A DNA stretch of 64,000 bases from Rheinheimera sp. EpRS3 (lineage in GTDB: Bacteria; Pseudomonadota; Gammaproteobacteria; Enterobacterales; Alteromonadaceae). Below, in pieces: positions 27,415 to 35,717 of the stretch (position 1 is the first letter of the stretch; each line of letters begins with the position of its first letter). A model generated the notes under the pieces. That model had not been told where the DNA came from, made no database searches, and was given only the letters and a program-made list of their open reading frames with translations. A program made the position numbers and the translations under genes. The stretch lies in assembly GCF_001513785.1 (NCBI RefSeq), contig NZ_LNQS01000007.1, forward strand, positions 124,001-188,000, written 5' to 3'.

Positions 27415-27708
27415 ATGGCCAAACCCGCAGCGGTAATAGGTTGTATGCATGTTTGCCCTAAGGTAGATCCGGGGCCTAAACCGCATATTGGCGGGCCGGT
27501 AATACAAGGCTCGCCGAATGTTTCTATCTGTGGCATTCCTGCCGCACGTAAAGGCGATAAGTTAGTGTGTATAGGCCCGCCAGATACCATTAGTGGTGGG
27601 TCGTCGACGGTTTTTATTAATGGCAAAAATGCCGCCAGACTGGGCGATGACACCGAGCACGGCGGCAAAATTGTCGTGGGTGTGCCTACCGTATTTATTG
27701 GCGGCTAG
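27415..27708 (+). CDS. PAAR domain spike tip protein
   Basis: A 97-residue stand-alone PAAR protein that sharpens the VgrG tip and can dock an effector. Features are AKPAAVIGCMHVCPKVDPGP, HIGGPVIQGSPNVSICGIPAARKGD (two blocks), ARLGDDTEHGGKIVVG and the end FIGG. The His and Cys residues that bind zinc at the cone tip are present. No toxin or membrane segment is attached. The following gene starts at its last base, so this is one operon with vgrG and the downstream effector genes. Confidence 0.95.
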   Translation: MAKPAAVIGCMHVCPKVDPGPKPHIGGPVIQGSPNVSICGIPAARKGDKLVCIGPPDTISGGSSTVFINGKNAARLGDDTEHGGKIVVGVPTVFIGG

Positions 27709-28769
27709 TGATTATGCTACCGGCAGAAAACCTGCTAGAGCAGGCACATTTACTGATTAATCAGCGTTTGCAACTGGTGCAAAGCCGCTACACCGGCGTA
27801 GCGCAGTTGCGCGCACATGATTATCAGCTGCTTGATTGCCTGAAACTGCTTTCAGCTATCAGTACTAATGCCGGTAAACCGCTTCCCGGATGGTTGCAGT
27901 GGTTACAGGCTCCGGTATCGGCTATTGCCCTTAATACTAACGATACCGCCTGTTTTATGCAGCCACAGCAAGCTTTGCTACTGCTAAGCCAGATAAAATG
28001 GCATCAGCACTTTGCAACACCCGGCGGTAGAGCGCTATTACAGCAGCAAGCTTTGTCTGGCAGCGACATTGGCTGGCAACTGGCATCTTATGCCGGGTTA
28101 ACATTAAATCCATTTAGGGCAGATGCGGCGCTGACCTGTGCTGCGCTCTGGTATCTGGCGTGTAGCGCGCAAAACAACTTATTAGCCGAGCTGGTTACAA
28201 TGCGTAATGCTCTGGCTGCAGATGATCCTTTAGTTGTGCATTGTACGCTGGCTGAGTATGCGTTAGGCCAGCGCACACAGGAAGATATTCTGGTAAGCCA
28301 GCTGAGTGTGCAGCAAGAATTAACTGCGCCAGCCTTAATGTTATTAGTAGCCGGTGCATCTGATGCTATGCAGGCCAAAATTATTAATCAGCTGGCCGGT
28401 AATCAAGCCACACTTAAACAGGCTATTGCTGCTATGGGTTATAGCGGCCAGCTAAAATTTGTGCCGCTATTGGCCGAGTTGGCACAACAGGATGAGTTAA
28501 GCAACATTGCAACAGATGCCATGGCGATGCTGCTGGGTGTGATAGAAAGCGATAGCTTGTTATCGGATCAAGCGGCTCTGGCTAAGTTTCAGTTGCAACC
28601 GCACAGTGCCCGTCAGCTTGCCGGTGCCAGTATCAATGATTTACAGCTTAGTGCGGTCTGGCGCACTGGTAATGTGCAGCAACGGCAGTTAGCGGCCAGC
28701 TATCGCAGCCTGGCCACCCCTGCGACGAAACTACCTGCCACTGATATGTTGCTGGGGGCGGGCTTATAA
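27708..28769 (+). CDS. HEAT-repeat-like protein of the VgrG-PAAR-Rhs module
   Basis: A 353-residue, Leu/Ala/Gln-rich, all-helical protein without signal or membrane segments. The C-terminal half has HEAT-like units such as AIAAMGYSGQLKFVPLLAEL followed by IATDAMAMLLGV. It resembles, from memory, the TIGR02270-type proteins found beside vgrG genes in Pseudomonas and others; this should be treated as a likely match only. GTG 27708 overlaps the PAAR stop; ATG 27714 is an alternative. The 3' end overlaps the next gene. Position between PAAR and the Rhs gene suggests a role in loading or folding the effector, but no function is known to me. Confidence 0.6.
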   Translation: MIMLPAENLLEQAHLLINQRLQLVQSRYTGVAQLRAHDYQLLDCLKLLSAISTNAGKPLPGWLQWLQAPVSAIALNTNDTACFMQPQQALLLLSQIKWHQHFATPGGRALLQQQALSGSDIGWQLASYAGLTLNPFRADAALTCAALWYLACSAQNNLLAELVTMRNALAADDPLVVHCTLAEYALGQRTQEDILVSQLSVQQELTAPALMLLVAGASDAMQAKIINQLAGNQATLKQAIAAMGYSGQLKFVPLLAELAQQDELSNIATDAMAMLLGVIESDSLLSDQAALAKFQLQPHSARQLAGASINDLQLSAVWRTGNVQQRQLAASYRSLATPATKLPATDMLLGAGL

Positions 28770-29728
28770 TGGCAGCTACAGCTTTTAGTATAAAAAAGCA
28801 CGCCATGGTGCTGGGCTATGCCAGCGATACGGTGGCGGCGGCCGCATTGCAGGTGCTGCCGCCTGAACCGGTTTATCTGAACTGGCGTGGTGAAACATTA
28901 GCTGCAGCCTTTGTGTTTGCGCCTGTACCAGAGCAGCCTTTTGGCGAGCGCTTACTGGATTTACTGGCAAGCCTACAGCAACAGCTTGATGGTGCGTTAA
29001 ATAATCAAACCGTGTACCTGATTTTGCCTGAATATACCGAGCCCGATAGCAACGCGCTTAATAGTTTGCTACAGCAACTGATGCGCCGTTTTCCGGAGTT
29101 TATACAATCGCAGTCTTGCCGGGTGTTTCCGCATGGCAGTGCCGGGGTATTAATGGCACTTAGTGCCGCACAGCAACATATTTCAACACAAGGCAACGAG
29201 CCGGTATGGCTGGTGGCAGTAGATTCGATGGCTCAGGCATCGGTGCTTGATGCCTATGCCACCGGCGAGCGAAGCGGGGTGCCATCAGAAGGGGCAATTG
29301 CGCTGTGTTTAACCGGTTGCCACCGCGGAGTAACGTTGCAATTTAGCGCCTCAGATGCTCAGCCGGCTACCACTGTGCAAAGCGCGGTGGCAGCGCTGTT
29401 TTTGCAACTGACGGCAAACCTGAAAACGCCGCTTAAGCAGTTGTATTTTCCGGACTGTGGCGACCCGCAAGTAACCGAGCAATGGCTGGCGCAGTATCAG
29501 CATTTGCATGGTGTGGTAGATAGCGAAACCAGCCTGATATTTCCCTCTTATGCTACCGGTGAATTGGGCGCCTGCGGTGGTTTATACAGGTTATGGCATG
29601 TGTTGCAAGCGTATGAGCAGGGCCGTATTACCGGCCAGACAGTGCAATGTGAATTGTCGGCACGGTTATTTCGAGCTGTTGCGGTATTTAGCCCATCACA
29701 AGCACTATTGGATAACAAGGATGTGTAA
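28769..29728 (+). CDS. Thiolase-fold protein, probably non-catalytic
   Basis: A 319-residue protein resembling the beta-ketoacyl synthase/thiolase fold. The segment VAVDSMAQASVLDAYATGER with SEGAIALCLT matches the strand-loop of ketosynthases (GVDS...GEGA). YATGELGACGGLYRLWHVLQ matches the GHTLGAAG helix near the C-terminus. The usual catalytic residues are not seen: the nucleophile position falls in PHGSAGVLMAL (119-131 region) without Cys, and the His of the GH motif is Glu 265. It is therefore probably a scaffold or adaptor. Similar thiolase-like genes accompany a vgrG module in Pseudomonas (recalled, not checked). It overlaps the HEAT-like gene by 1 base and precedes rhs by 5 bases. Confidence 0.65.
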   Translation: MAATAFSIKKHAMVLGYASDTVAAAALQVLPPEPVYLNWRGETLAAAFVFAPVPEQPFGERLLDLLASLQQQLDGALNNQTVYLILPEYTEPDSNALNSLLQQLMRRFPEFIQSQSCRVFPHGSAGVLMALSAAQQHISTQGNEPVWLVAVDSMAQASVLDAYATGERSGVPSEGAIALCLTGCHRGVTLQFSASDAQPATTVQSAVAALFLQLTANLKTPLKQLYFPDCGDPQVTEQWLAQYQHLHGVVDSETSLIFPSYATGELGACGGLYRLWHVLQAYEQGRITGQTVQCELSARLFRAVAVFSPSQALLDNKDV

Positions 29729-29733
29729 TTAAC

Positions 29734-32700
29734 ATGGCTATACAATCAACTGAGTTAAAAAGCCGCTACGGTACAATGTGGTTGTTTAGTACCGGTAAAA
29801 CGTCAGCAAAGGGCGCACTACAGAGTTTTGCTTCTGCTGCAGACGCTGCCGCCTTTTTACAAAAGGATTTTCCTGATTCTGCTACTTCCGGTGGCGCTAT
29901 TACGCAGGTCTATCAGTGGATTACCGGCGCGAGTGCTAACCTGCGGGTGCGCAGCAGCAAAGATAGTGTGTACCAGGCACTGGCCGAAGCAATACAAGGC
30001 GGTAAGTTGTTTGTTTTTGCGTTGCCAGAGACTAAGCCTGATATTGCCTCAGCGTCTGCAGCACCAGCGCCACGCAAAGAAGCTAAAGCCGCTAACCCGG
30101 GCGGTGCAAGCAACAAAGCTGCTGACAATGATGCGCAAGGTGCAGTAAATAGCCAAAGTGGCAGCAATGCCAATGGCACAAGCTCGCCCAATATTGATAA
30201 CTGTGTACTTGAAGGCGATCCGGTATCAATGTGCACCGGTGAGGAAATTCTTGAGCTGCAGGACTTTGAGTTGCCAGGCCCATTGCCACTGGTGTTTAAA
30301 CGCACTTACCGCTCCAGCCAGAGCCATGAAAATATCGGTTTAGGTTTTGGCTGGCGCAGTAACTTTCATCTTCAGATAGTCAGTACTGAAAATGCGCAGG
30401 GCGAGGTGCACCTGGTACTGCATGATGATGAAGGGCGCCGTTTACCTTTTACCCCCGTTGCTGCCGGGCAAACCAGTTATCAGCTAAGTGAAGGCTTATC
30501 GCTGCGCTATGAAGAAAACGGCAGCCAGGTTTTGCTTCGGCCGGATAATACCCATTGGGTATTTTTACCGGTAAAAGTTAACACCGGGCAGGCTGCACGC
30601 TGGGCACTGCATCAGGTATTTGACAGCCTGGGCAATTATTTACAGCTCTATTATGACCGCTTTAACCGTTTAAGCCGAATTGACTACACCCGTAAGCGCG
30701 GTATTGAGCTGTATTACAATACTGCCGGCCAGTTAAGCCATATTGAAGCGGTAGAGCAAACAAGCGAAGGGCTTAAACCCCTTGGTGTGGTGCTGGCCCG
30801 TTATCATTATGACGAGCAGCGTGATTTAATCAGCGCAACAGAGCAAGCCGGGCAAACCGAACATTATGCCTACAAAGGCCACTTACTGGCCGTGCGCCAG
30901 CGAGCCAGTGGCTTTAAGCATTATTTCAGCTGGCAGGGTGAAGGGCCATTAGCACGCTGCAGCCGTAACTGGGGAGACGATGGCTACTACGATTACAGCT
31001 TTGAGTATGACGACAATCAGCGGCTAACCACAAGCACAGACAGCCGTGGTCAGCGCTGGCAGTATTTTCATAACGACCGTAACCAGCTGATTAAAAAAGT
31101 GGCACCGGATGGCGCCACCTGGTTATACAGCTGGAACAGCCTGGGTAAAAAAAGCGCAGAAACTGCGCCTGATGGTGGTATTACACGCTACTACTTTAAT
31201 GAGCAGGGGCAGCTGATCACCGTTGAACAGCCCGACGGTGCTATTAGCCACTTTCAATATAACGAGTTAGGCCAGCGCTGTGGTTATACCGACGCGGAGG
31301 GCCAAAGCTGGCTACGTGATTATACCGCTGGCGGTTTGTTAAAAGCAGAAACCCGCCCGGATGGCAGTATCAGCCGTTATCAATACAATCAGGATGGTCA
31401 GCTGGTGCAGCTACAACATGCTGATGGCCGCCTTGAGCAGTATTTATGGAACGACGAAGGCCAGTTGCTGGCACGTAAACAGGGTGATGCACTAAGCCGC
31501 TTCAGCTACGACAAGCTTGGCCGGTTAAATGGCATGGTAGATGCCGCGGCCCTGGTTAGCGAGTATCAGCGTAATGACGCAGGTAAAATAATAAGTGTGC
31601 GCCAATACCCCGAGCAACAGCCCGAACTGGCCATTACTGAGCAGTTCAGCTATGACAGTGCAGGGCGGTTAATAACCAAACACAATGCAGCCAATGAGCA
31701 AACGCAGTGGCTTTACGAGGGCTTAAGCCAGCCTGCACAGCAAGTATTGCCCGACGGCAGTACCTTGCAGTATGAATACGATAAAGAGCGTAACCTGACG
31801 GCAATAATGCGCAGCGATGGCGCACGCTATCAGCTGGATTACGACGGCCAGGAGCGGCCGGTAAAACTGCAGGGCTTTGATGGCCGGGTACAGCAATATC
31901 AGTACGACATTTGTGGCAAGGTTAGTGCTTTACAAGACGGCAGCAAACGCCAGCTTAGAGTAAAGCGCGACAGCCGCGGCCGTATTATCGAGCAAACTGC
32001 GCTGTATGGTCAGCAGTTGAGCAGTAACCACTTCCACTATGACAAACTGGGCCGGCCACTGCGTGCCAGTAACGCCCAGCGCAAACTGCGTTTTGCCTAT
32101 CATGCCAACGGCCAGTTAAATGAACACTGGCAAGATGATTGGCGCACAGCACACCAGTATGACAACGCCGGCCTGCGCCAGAGCACATTATTACCCGATG
32201 GTACGGTGCTGGATTACCGCTATAACGAGCAGGGACAGTTAGCGCAACTGGCGCTAAACCAACAGCTGTTGTTGTGGCGCAGTTTCGATACAGCCGGGCG
32301 GGAAATAGCACGCGAATACAGCAGCGGTTTGCAGCTTAAGCAGCAATTTGATGCGTTTAACCGTTTAACTTCCCAGCAATGGCACAGTGCAAATAACGGT
32401 GTAAATACTAGCGAAGCTGCACAGCGCCAGTATAGCTACAGTGCCTTACATCAGCTGGTAAAAGTAACAGATAACCAGCAAGGTGATACCGAATATCAGT
32501 ATAACAACCTGGACCAACTGGTAAGCAAAACGCACAGCAGCGATGCAAGCCAGAGTGAGCAGCACCAGTGGGACAGCTTTGGTAACCCATGCGGTGAAGG
32601 TGTTGAGATTAAACAAGACCGTTTATTACGTTATCACGATAAACAGTATCAGTACGATGACAGCGGTAATCAGCTAACGGCTACCGGGCCGGGCAACCGC

Positions 32701-34146
32701 CAGCAGCGCGAATTTAATGGCTTTAACCAGTTAACGGCGCTTAGCACTGATAACCCAAAAAATGGCAATGCGGTAACTCGTTATGAGTATGACGCCTTTG
32801 GCCGGCGTAGCGCCAAGATAACAGCAACTGGCCGTACAGATTATCTGTGGGAAGGCAACACCCTTATTGGTGAATACTGCCAGGGTGAATTTAGCTGGTA
32901 TATTTTTGAGCCAAACAGCAATAAACCACTGGCTTTAGTAAAACAGGGCCAGGTGTATTTTTACCAGTTAGACCAACTGGGCACACCGCTTAGCCTGACT
33001 GACAGCGAAAACACTATCGTCTGGCAGGCGCATTACAGTGTGTTTGGTAAAGCGACGGTAACGGTTAACAAAATAGATAACCCAATCCGCTTTCAGGGCC
33101 AGTATTTTGACAACGAGAGTGGGCTACACTACAACCACTTTAGATACTACGACCCCCAAACTGGCCGCTTTATCAGCCAGGACCCAATAGGGCTGCTGGG
33201 TGGTATAAACCACTACCAGTACGCGCCGAATCATATCAACTGGATAGATCCGTTGGGGTTGAGCTGTAAGGAAAATGGGTCAGTTGGTTTATTAGATGGT
33301 ATCGTTGGTACGGCAGACTTAGTCGTTACCGGGCTGGTCAATACCGGCGTAGATATCGTGGCCGGTGGTGCAGGTTTAGTCACATTGGCGATATCCGGTG
33401 GCGATGTTGATGCGGCCGCACACACCATAGAAAGTGTGCAGGAAAAGCAGATTGGGTTATTGTCTAAAGCTGGCGAAAAAGTCGCAGGTGTAGTCGCGCC
33501 AGTGGTAGATAAATACTACGAGCAAAATATGGCCGCGTTGGGTGATGCGACCTTGGAAGCCACTGGCTCTCCTATGCTTGCTACAGCCGCACATAAGTCG
33601 GTAGAGTTGGTTGGGACTGTTGTTGGTGCAGGTGTTGTTGGTCGCTCAGTTAAAGGAGCTGCTAAGGTTGATGGGGTTGTTCCAGACCGTAACCCGATAA
33701 CTGCAACGTTCGAAGGTGGGTTATATCGCTCAGTACCTGAAGGTCGGAATCCGCTAGAAATTCATCCGATCTTTAATACTGAAAAAGCTATTCATAGATA
33801 TACCGGTGAAGGACAAGGTGGTTTGTACTTAGGCTCATCTCAGAGGATAGTTGATTCGGAATTTACTGGGAATGGTGGTTCGACAGATGGGTTAGTGAAT
33901 AACTATTACAATGTGAAGATTGATGGGTTATTAGATTTGACAAATCCGTCAGTTCGTAATGAATTGGGGGTTTCATTGGATGATTTAGTAAGAACTGGCG
34001 GTTCAAAAGAATGGCGATATGAGATCACGAATCCCCTTGGGAGATATGCTGAAGATAGCGGCTACAATGGTATTATAGCTCCGGCTGCTCAAGCGGACGG
34101 TGGTGTTAATATCATATTATTTAACCCGGATTTGGTGAAAAAATGA
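29734..34146 (+). CDS. rhs: Rhs effector with variable C-terminal toxin domain (RES-like)
   Basis: A 1470-residue Rhs protein, the likely main cargo of this T6SS. Residues 1-110 are an unrecognised soluble domain without PAAR or membrane segments, and an Ala/Ser/Asn-rich linker follows. A DUF6531-type start (DPVSMCTGEEILELQDFELP) lies at about 165-190, and then many YD repeats form the Rhs cage. The core ends with FDNESGLHYNHFRYYDPQTG, ISQDPIGLLGG and DPLGL at 1172-1176, the usual self-cleavage region. The tip (1177-1470) has a Gly/Val-rich hydrophobic stretch and then a domain resembling RES NAD glycohydrolases: YR at 1331-1332, HRY at 1354-1356, GGLYLGSS, SEF with E1376, LLDLTNPSVRNELG and SGYNGII. 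The expected Ser is Ala 1451. The adjacent gene overlaps by 4 bases. Confidence 0.93.
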   Translation: MAIQSTELKSRYGTMWLFSTGKTSAKGALQSFASAADAAAFLQKDFPDSATSGGAITQVYQWITGASANLRVRSSKDSVYQALAEAIQGGKLFVFALPETKPDIASASAAPAPRKEAKAANPGGASNKAADNDAQGAVNSQSGSNANGTSSPNIDNCVLEGDPVSMCTGEEILELQDFELPGPLPLVFKRTYRSSQSHENIGLGFGWRSNFHLQIVSTENAQGEVHLVLHDDEGRRLPFTPVAAGQTSYQLSEGLSLRYEENGSQVLLRPDNTHWVFLPVKVNTGQAARWALHQVFDSLGNYLQLYYDRFNRLSRIDYTRKRGIELYYNTAGQLSHIEAVEQTSEGLKPLGVVLARYHYDEQRDLISATEQAGQTEHYAYKGHLLAVRQRASGFKHYFSWQGEGPLARCSRNWGDDGYYDYSFEYDDNQRLTTSTDSRGQRWQYFHNDRNQLIKKVAPDGATWLYSWNSLGKKSAETAPDGGITRYYFNEQGQLITVEQPDGAISHFQYNELGQRCGYTDAEGQSWLRDYTAGGLLKAETRPDGSISRYQYNQDGQLVQLQHADGRLEQYLWNDEGQLLARKQGDALSRFSYDKLGRLNGMVDAAALVSEYQRNDAGKIISVRQYPEQQPELAITEQFSYDSAGRLITKHNAANEQTQWLYEGLSQPAQQVLPDGSTLQYEYDKERNLTAIMRSDGARYQLDYDGQERPVKLQGFDGRVQQYQYDICGKVSALQDGSKRQLRVKRDSRGRIIEQTALYGQQLSSNHFHYDKLGRPLRASNAQRKLRFAYHANGQLNEHWQDDWRTAHQYDNAGLRQSTLLPDGTVLDYRYNEQGQLAQLALNQQLLLWRSFDTAGREIAREYSSGLQLKQQFDAFNRLTSQQWHSANNGVNTSEAAQRQYSYSALHQLVKVTDNQQGDTEYQYNNLDQLVSKTHSSDASQSEQHQWDSFGNPCGEGVEIKQDRLLRYHDKQYQYDDSGNQLTATGPGNRQQREFNGFNQLTALSTDNPKNGNAVTRYEYDAFGRRSAKITATGRTDYLWEGNTLIGEYCQGEFSWYIFEPNSNKPLALVKQGQVYFYQLDQLGTPLSLTDSENTIVWQAHYSVFGKATVTVNKIDNPIRFQGQYFDNESGLHYNHFRYYDPQTGRFISQDPIGLLGGINHYQYAPNHINWIDPLGLSCKENGSVGLLDGIVGTADLVVTGLVNTGVDIVAGGAGLVTLAISGGDVDAAAHTIESVQEKQIGLLSKAGEKVAGVVAPVVDKYYEQNMAALGDATLEATGSPMLATAAHKSVELVGTVVGAGVVGRSVKGAAKVDGVVPDRNPITATFEGGLYRSVPEGRNPLEIHPIFNTEKAIHRYTGEGQGGLYLGSSQRIVDSEFTGNGGSTDGLVNNYYNVKIDGLLDLTNPSVRNELGVSLDDLVRTGGSKEWRYEITNPLGRYAEDSGYNGIIAPAAQADGGVNIILFNPDLVKK

Positions 34147-34601
34147 AGCTTATAGATGGTCAAGTTCGCAAAATAGAAACAAAATCTGAATCTAAGGTAT
34201 TTTTTGATTTTGAATTTTGGGGTGAATCAGATGAGGATACCTATGGGTTATTGTGCTTGGTGCAGCGTAGCAATCCAGCAAATATTTTTATAACTGAAAT
34301 GAATAGTAATGAACTTGCTATGTCTGGTAGTGAGCAGGGGTTAGATGCGGTCAAAAATAGGGTTGCTAAAGAAACTGGAGTGACGGATTTAGTCTTTCCT
34401 AAAGTAGTTAGATTCGATGAAAAAAAAGGTGATACGAAAGCAGGATTTCAAGCATTTCTAAAAAACTATGAAAAGCCTATACCGATATATGAAAGTATCT
34501 TTAATCAATTTGAGGAAGCTGCTCAGGTAGAAAAGCTTTCAATTGATAAGTTTAAAGAGCTGGGTGGCTGCATACAGTTGTTGGGTGATCTTTGTGTGTA
34601 A
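34143..34601 (+). CDS. Probable immunity protein for the Rhs toxin tip
   Basis: A 152-residue acidic soluble protein that I do not recognise as a family. It overlaps the Rhs stop by 4 bases (ATGA), the normal arrangement for the immunity gene of a polymorphic toxin. It has no signal peptide, which fits a toxin acting in the cytoplasm such as an NAD-degrading enzyme. Base composition is unlike the Rhs core: 18 of 60 bases are G or C at 34141-34200 compared with 33 of 60 at 31021-31080. The function is inferred from position only. Confidence 0.7.
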   Translation: MKLIDGQVRKIETKSESKVFFDFEFWGESDEDTYGLLCLVQRSNPANIFITEMNSNELAMSGSEQGLDAVKNRVAKETGVTDLVFPKVVRFDEKKGDTKAGFQAFLKNYEKPIPIYESIFNQFEEAAQVEKLSIDKFKELGGCIQLLGDLCV

Positions 34602-34733
34602 TTGCGCTGCTATCAATTAATACGAAGATTTGTCTTAGCTAATAACACGGCATGCCAGTAGGTTGTATTGGACCACCTTTACAGCGGACGACTAGCAAAA
34701 CTTATAGTTAGCTAAAGCGAATCAGGGTAGAAC

Positions 34734-35090
34734 GTGATTAAATTTTATGAGCTTACGCCGATCACTGTGTTTGACGGAGATGTCGCTCAGCAAAAAGCGC
34801 CTATGACTTTCAGTGTAAAGGGGCAGCCCGTCCGTTTGGCAATTAGTGACCTTATATCTTTAAATAAACTAGCCCACATCGGTTGTAACTTACCTTTCAA
34901 TGCCGATGATTTATCTTTGGCTTTGTCTCTGCCAGTTACTAATCTGGGGGCAGTAAAGATACATAAGGGTAGTAAGCAAGGATTAAAACTATATTTTTCT
35001 ATTATTGATGACCTTTTGTATGTATTTTCTTTCGGAGAGTATCAGCCCGGTCGGTTTTTATGCATTTTTGAGTGCGCTGTGCATTTATAG
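34734..35090 (+). CDS. Small unrecognised protein in the immunity array
   Basis: A 118-residue product from GTG 34734, with no signal peptide and no recognised domain. A hydrophobic beta-rich end (LYVFSFGEYQPGRFLCIF) suggests a small soluble fold. It lies 132 bases after the presumed immunity gene, in AT-rich DNA. The gap 34602-34733 shows no coding signal or hairpin that I trust. It could be an orphan immunity gene left from an earlier toxin tip. There is no clear ribosome site, so the start is uncertain. Confidence 0.5.
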   Translation: MIKFYELTPITVFDGDVAQQKAPMTFSVKGQPVRLAISDLISLNKLAHIGCNLPFNADDLSLALSLPVTNLGAVKIHKGSKQGLKLYFSIIDDLLYVFSFGEYQPGRFLCIFECAVHL

Positions 35091-35208
35091 GAATTCTCTA
35101 ACATCATAATAATATTACGTCTGAGATCAGCGAATCTCCGAATTCATCACTGACGGGCAGATTACTCATTCCGAGATTCTGGTATCGAACTTTCGAGGTC
35201 ACCCATTA

Positions 35209-35493
35209 GTGAGTGGTGGCGGTTTATTGGGCCAAAGTGATGATATTTTCGGCCTAAGCTTTCGAACAAACGAAATGAAAATTGCTAAACCGACGGCTGA
35301 AGATGCCGGAGGTTGGCCACATTATCTTGAAGGGGGGCACACAGCTATCAAGACTGGTGATGGCCCAAATGCCGGATATTTAGTTAACCCTACGAGAGAG
35401 TTTGTCACACCTGGCGGGAATGCTGTTCCAGAAGGTTCGGTGCTGTTTAAGCTTGGGCCCAATGGCGAATGGATTCCAATAAGGAAATTTTGA
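35209..35493 (+). CDS. Possible displaced toxin C-terminal fragment
   Basis: A 94-residue product from GTG 35209. The frame stays open back to 35125, just after a stop, so it may be a longer remnant without its own start. The part GGHTAIKTGDGPNAGYLVNP and EGSVLFKLGPNGEWIPIRKF looks like the end of a polymorphic toxin domain, not like a normal cellular protein. Its stop overlaps the ATG of the next small gene (TGATG), the toxin-immunity arrangement. No Rhs core repeat precedes it. I cannot assign an activity. Confidence 0.5.
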   Translation: MSGGGLLGQSDDIFGLSFRTNEMKIAKPTAEDAGGWPHYLEGGHTAIKTGDGPNAGYLVNPTREFVTPGGNAVPEGSVLFKLGPNGEWIPIRKF

Positions 35494-35717
35494 TGGTTAC
35501 TAAATGGGAAGAAAAAGGATGTGAAGTTTGTCGGAAGCTTTGGGAGTCTGGCAAGCGTCCACCAGAATTGGCAGTCAATTATGACCTGCATTCGCGTTTG
35601 CATAAATGTATCGTATGTGGTGTATATTGGGAGCAACTAGAACGGTATGCCGATGTAATTGATGAGAGTGAAGCGATGAAGTTATACCCGGAAGCTTTCC
35701 TGGAGGCAGGAAAATAA
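35493..35717 (+). CDS. Small CxxC protein, candidate immunity protein
   Basis: A 74-residue product starting MVTKWEEKGCEVC at ATG 35493. Two CxxC pairs (CEVC near 10-13 and CIVC near 41-44) suggest a metal-binding or zinc-ribbon-like fold. The start overlaps the stop of the toxin-like fragment, and the next gene begins directly after its stop, so the three are co-translated. A longer frame beginning at 35469 is unlikely because it runs into the upstream gene. The family is not recognised; the immunity role is inferred from context. Confidence 0.6.
   Translation: MVTKWEEKGCEVCRKLWESGKRPPELAVNYDLHSRLHKCIVCGVYWEQLERYADVIDESEAMKLYPEAFLEAGK

Noticed and set aside
31985..32311. A 108-residue minus-strand frame inside the Rhs core
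   Set aside because: It is antisense to the YD repeats, has no ribosome site and its composition mirrors the repeats.
29734..33240. Repeated sequence in rhs as a possible tandem DNA repeat or array
   Set aside because: The repetition is at protein level (YD repeats) and varied at DNA level. It is the normal Rhs cage.
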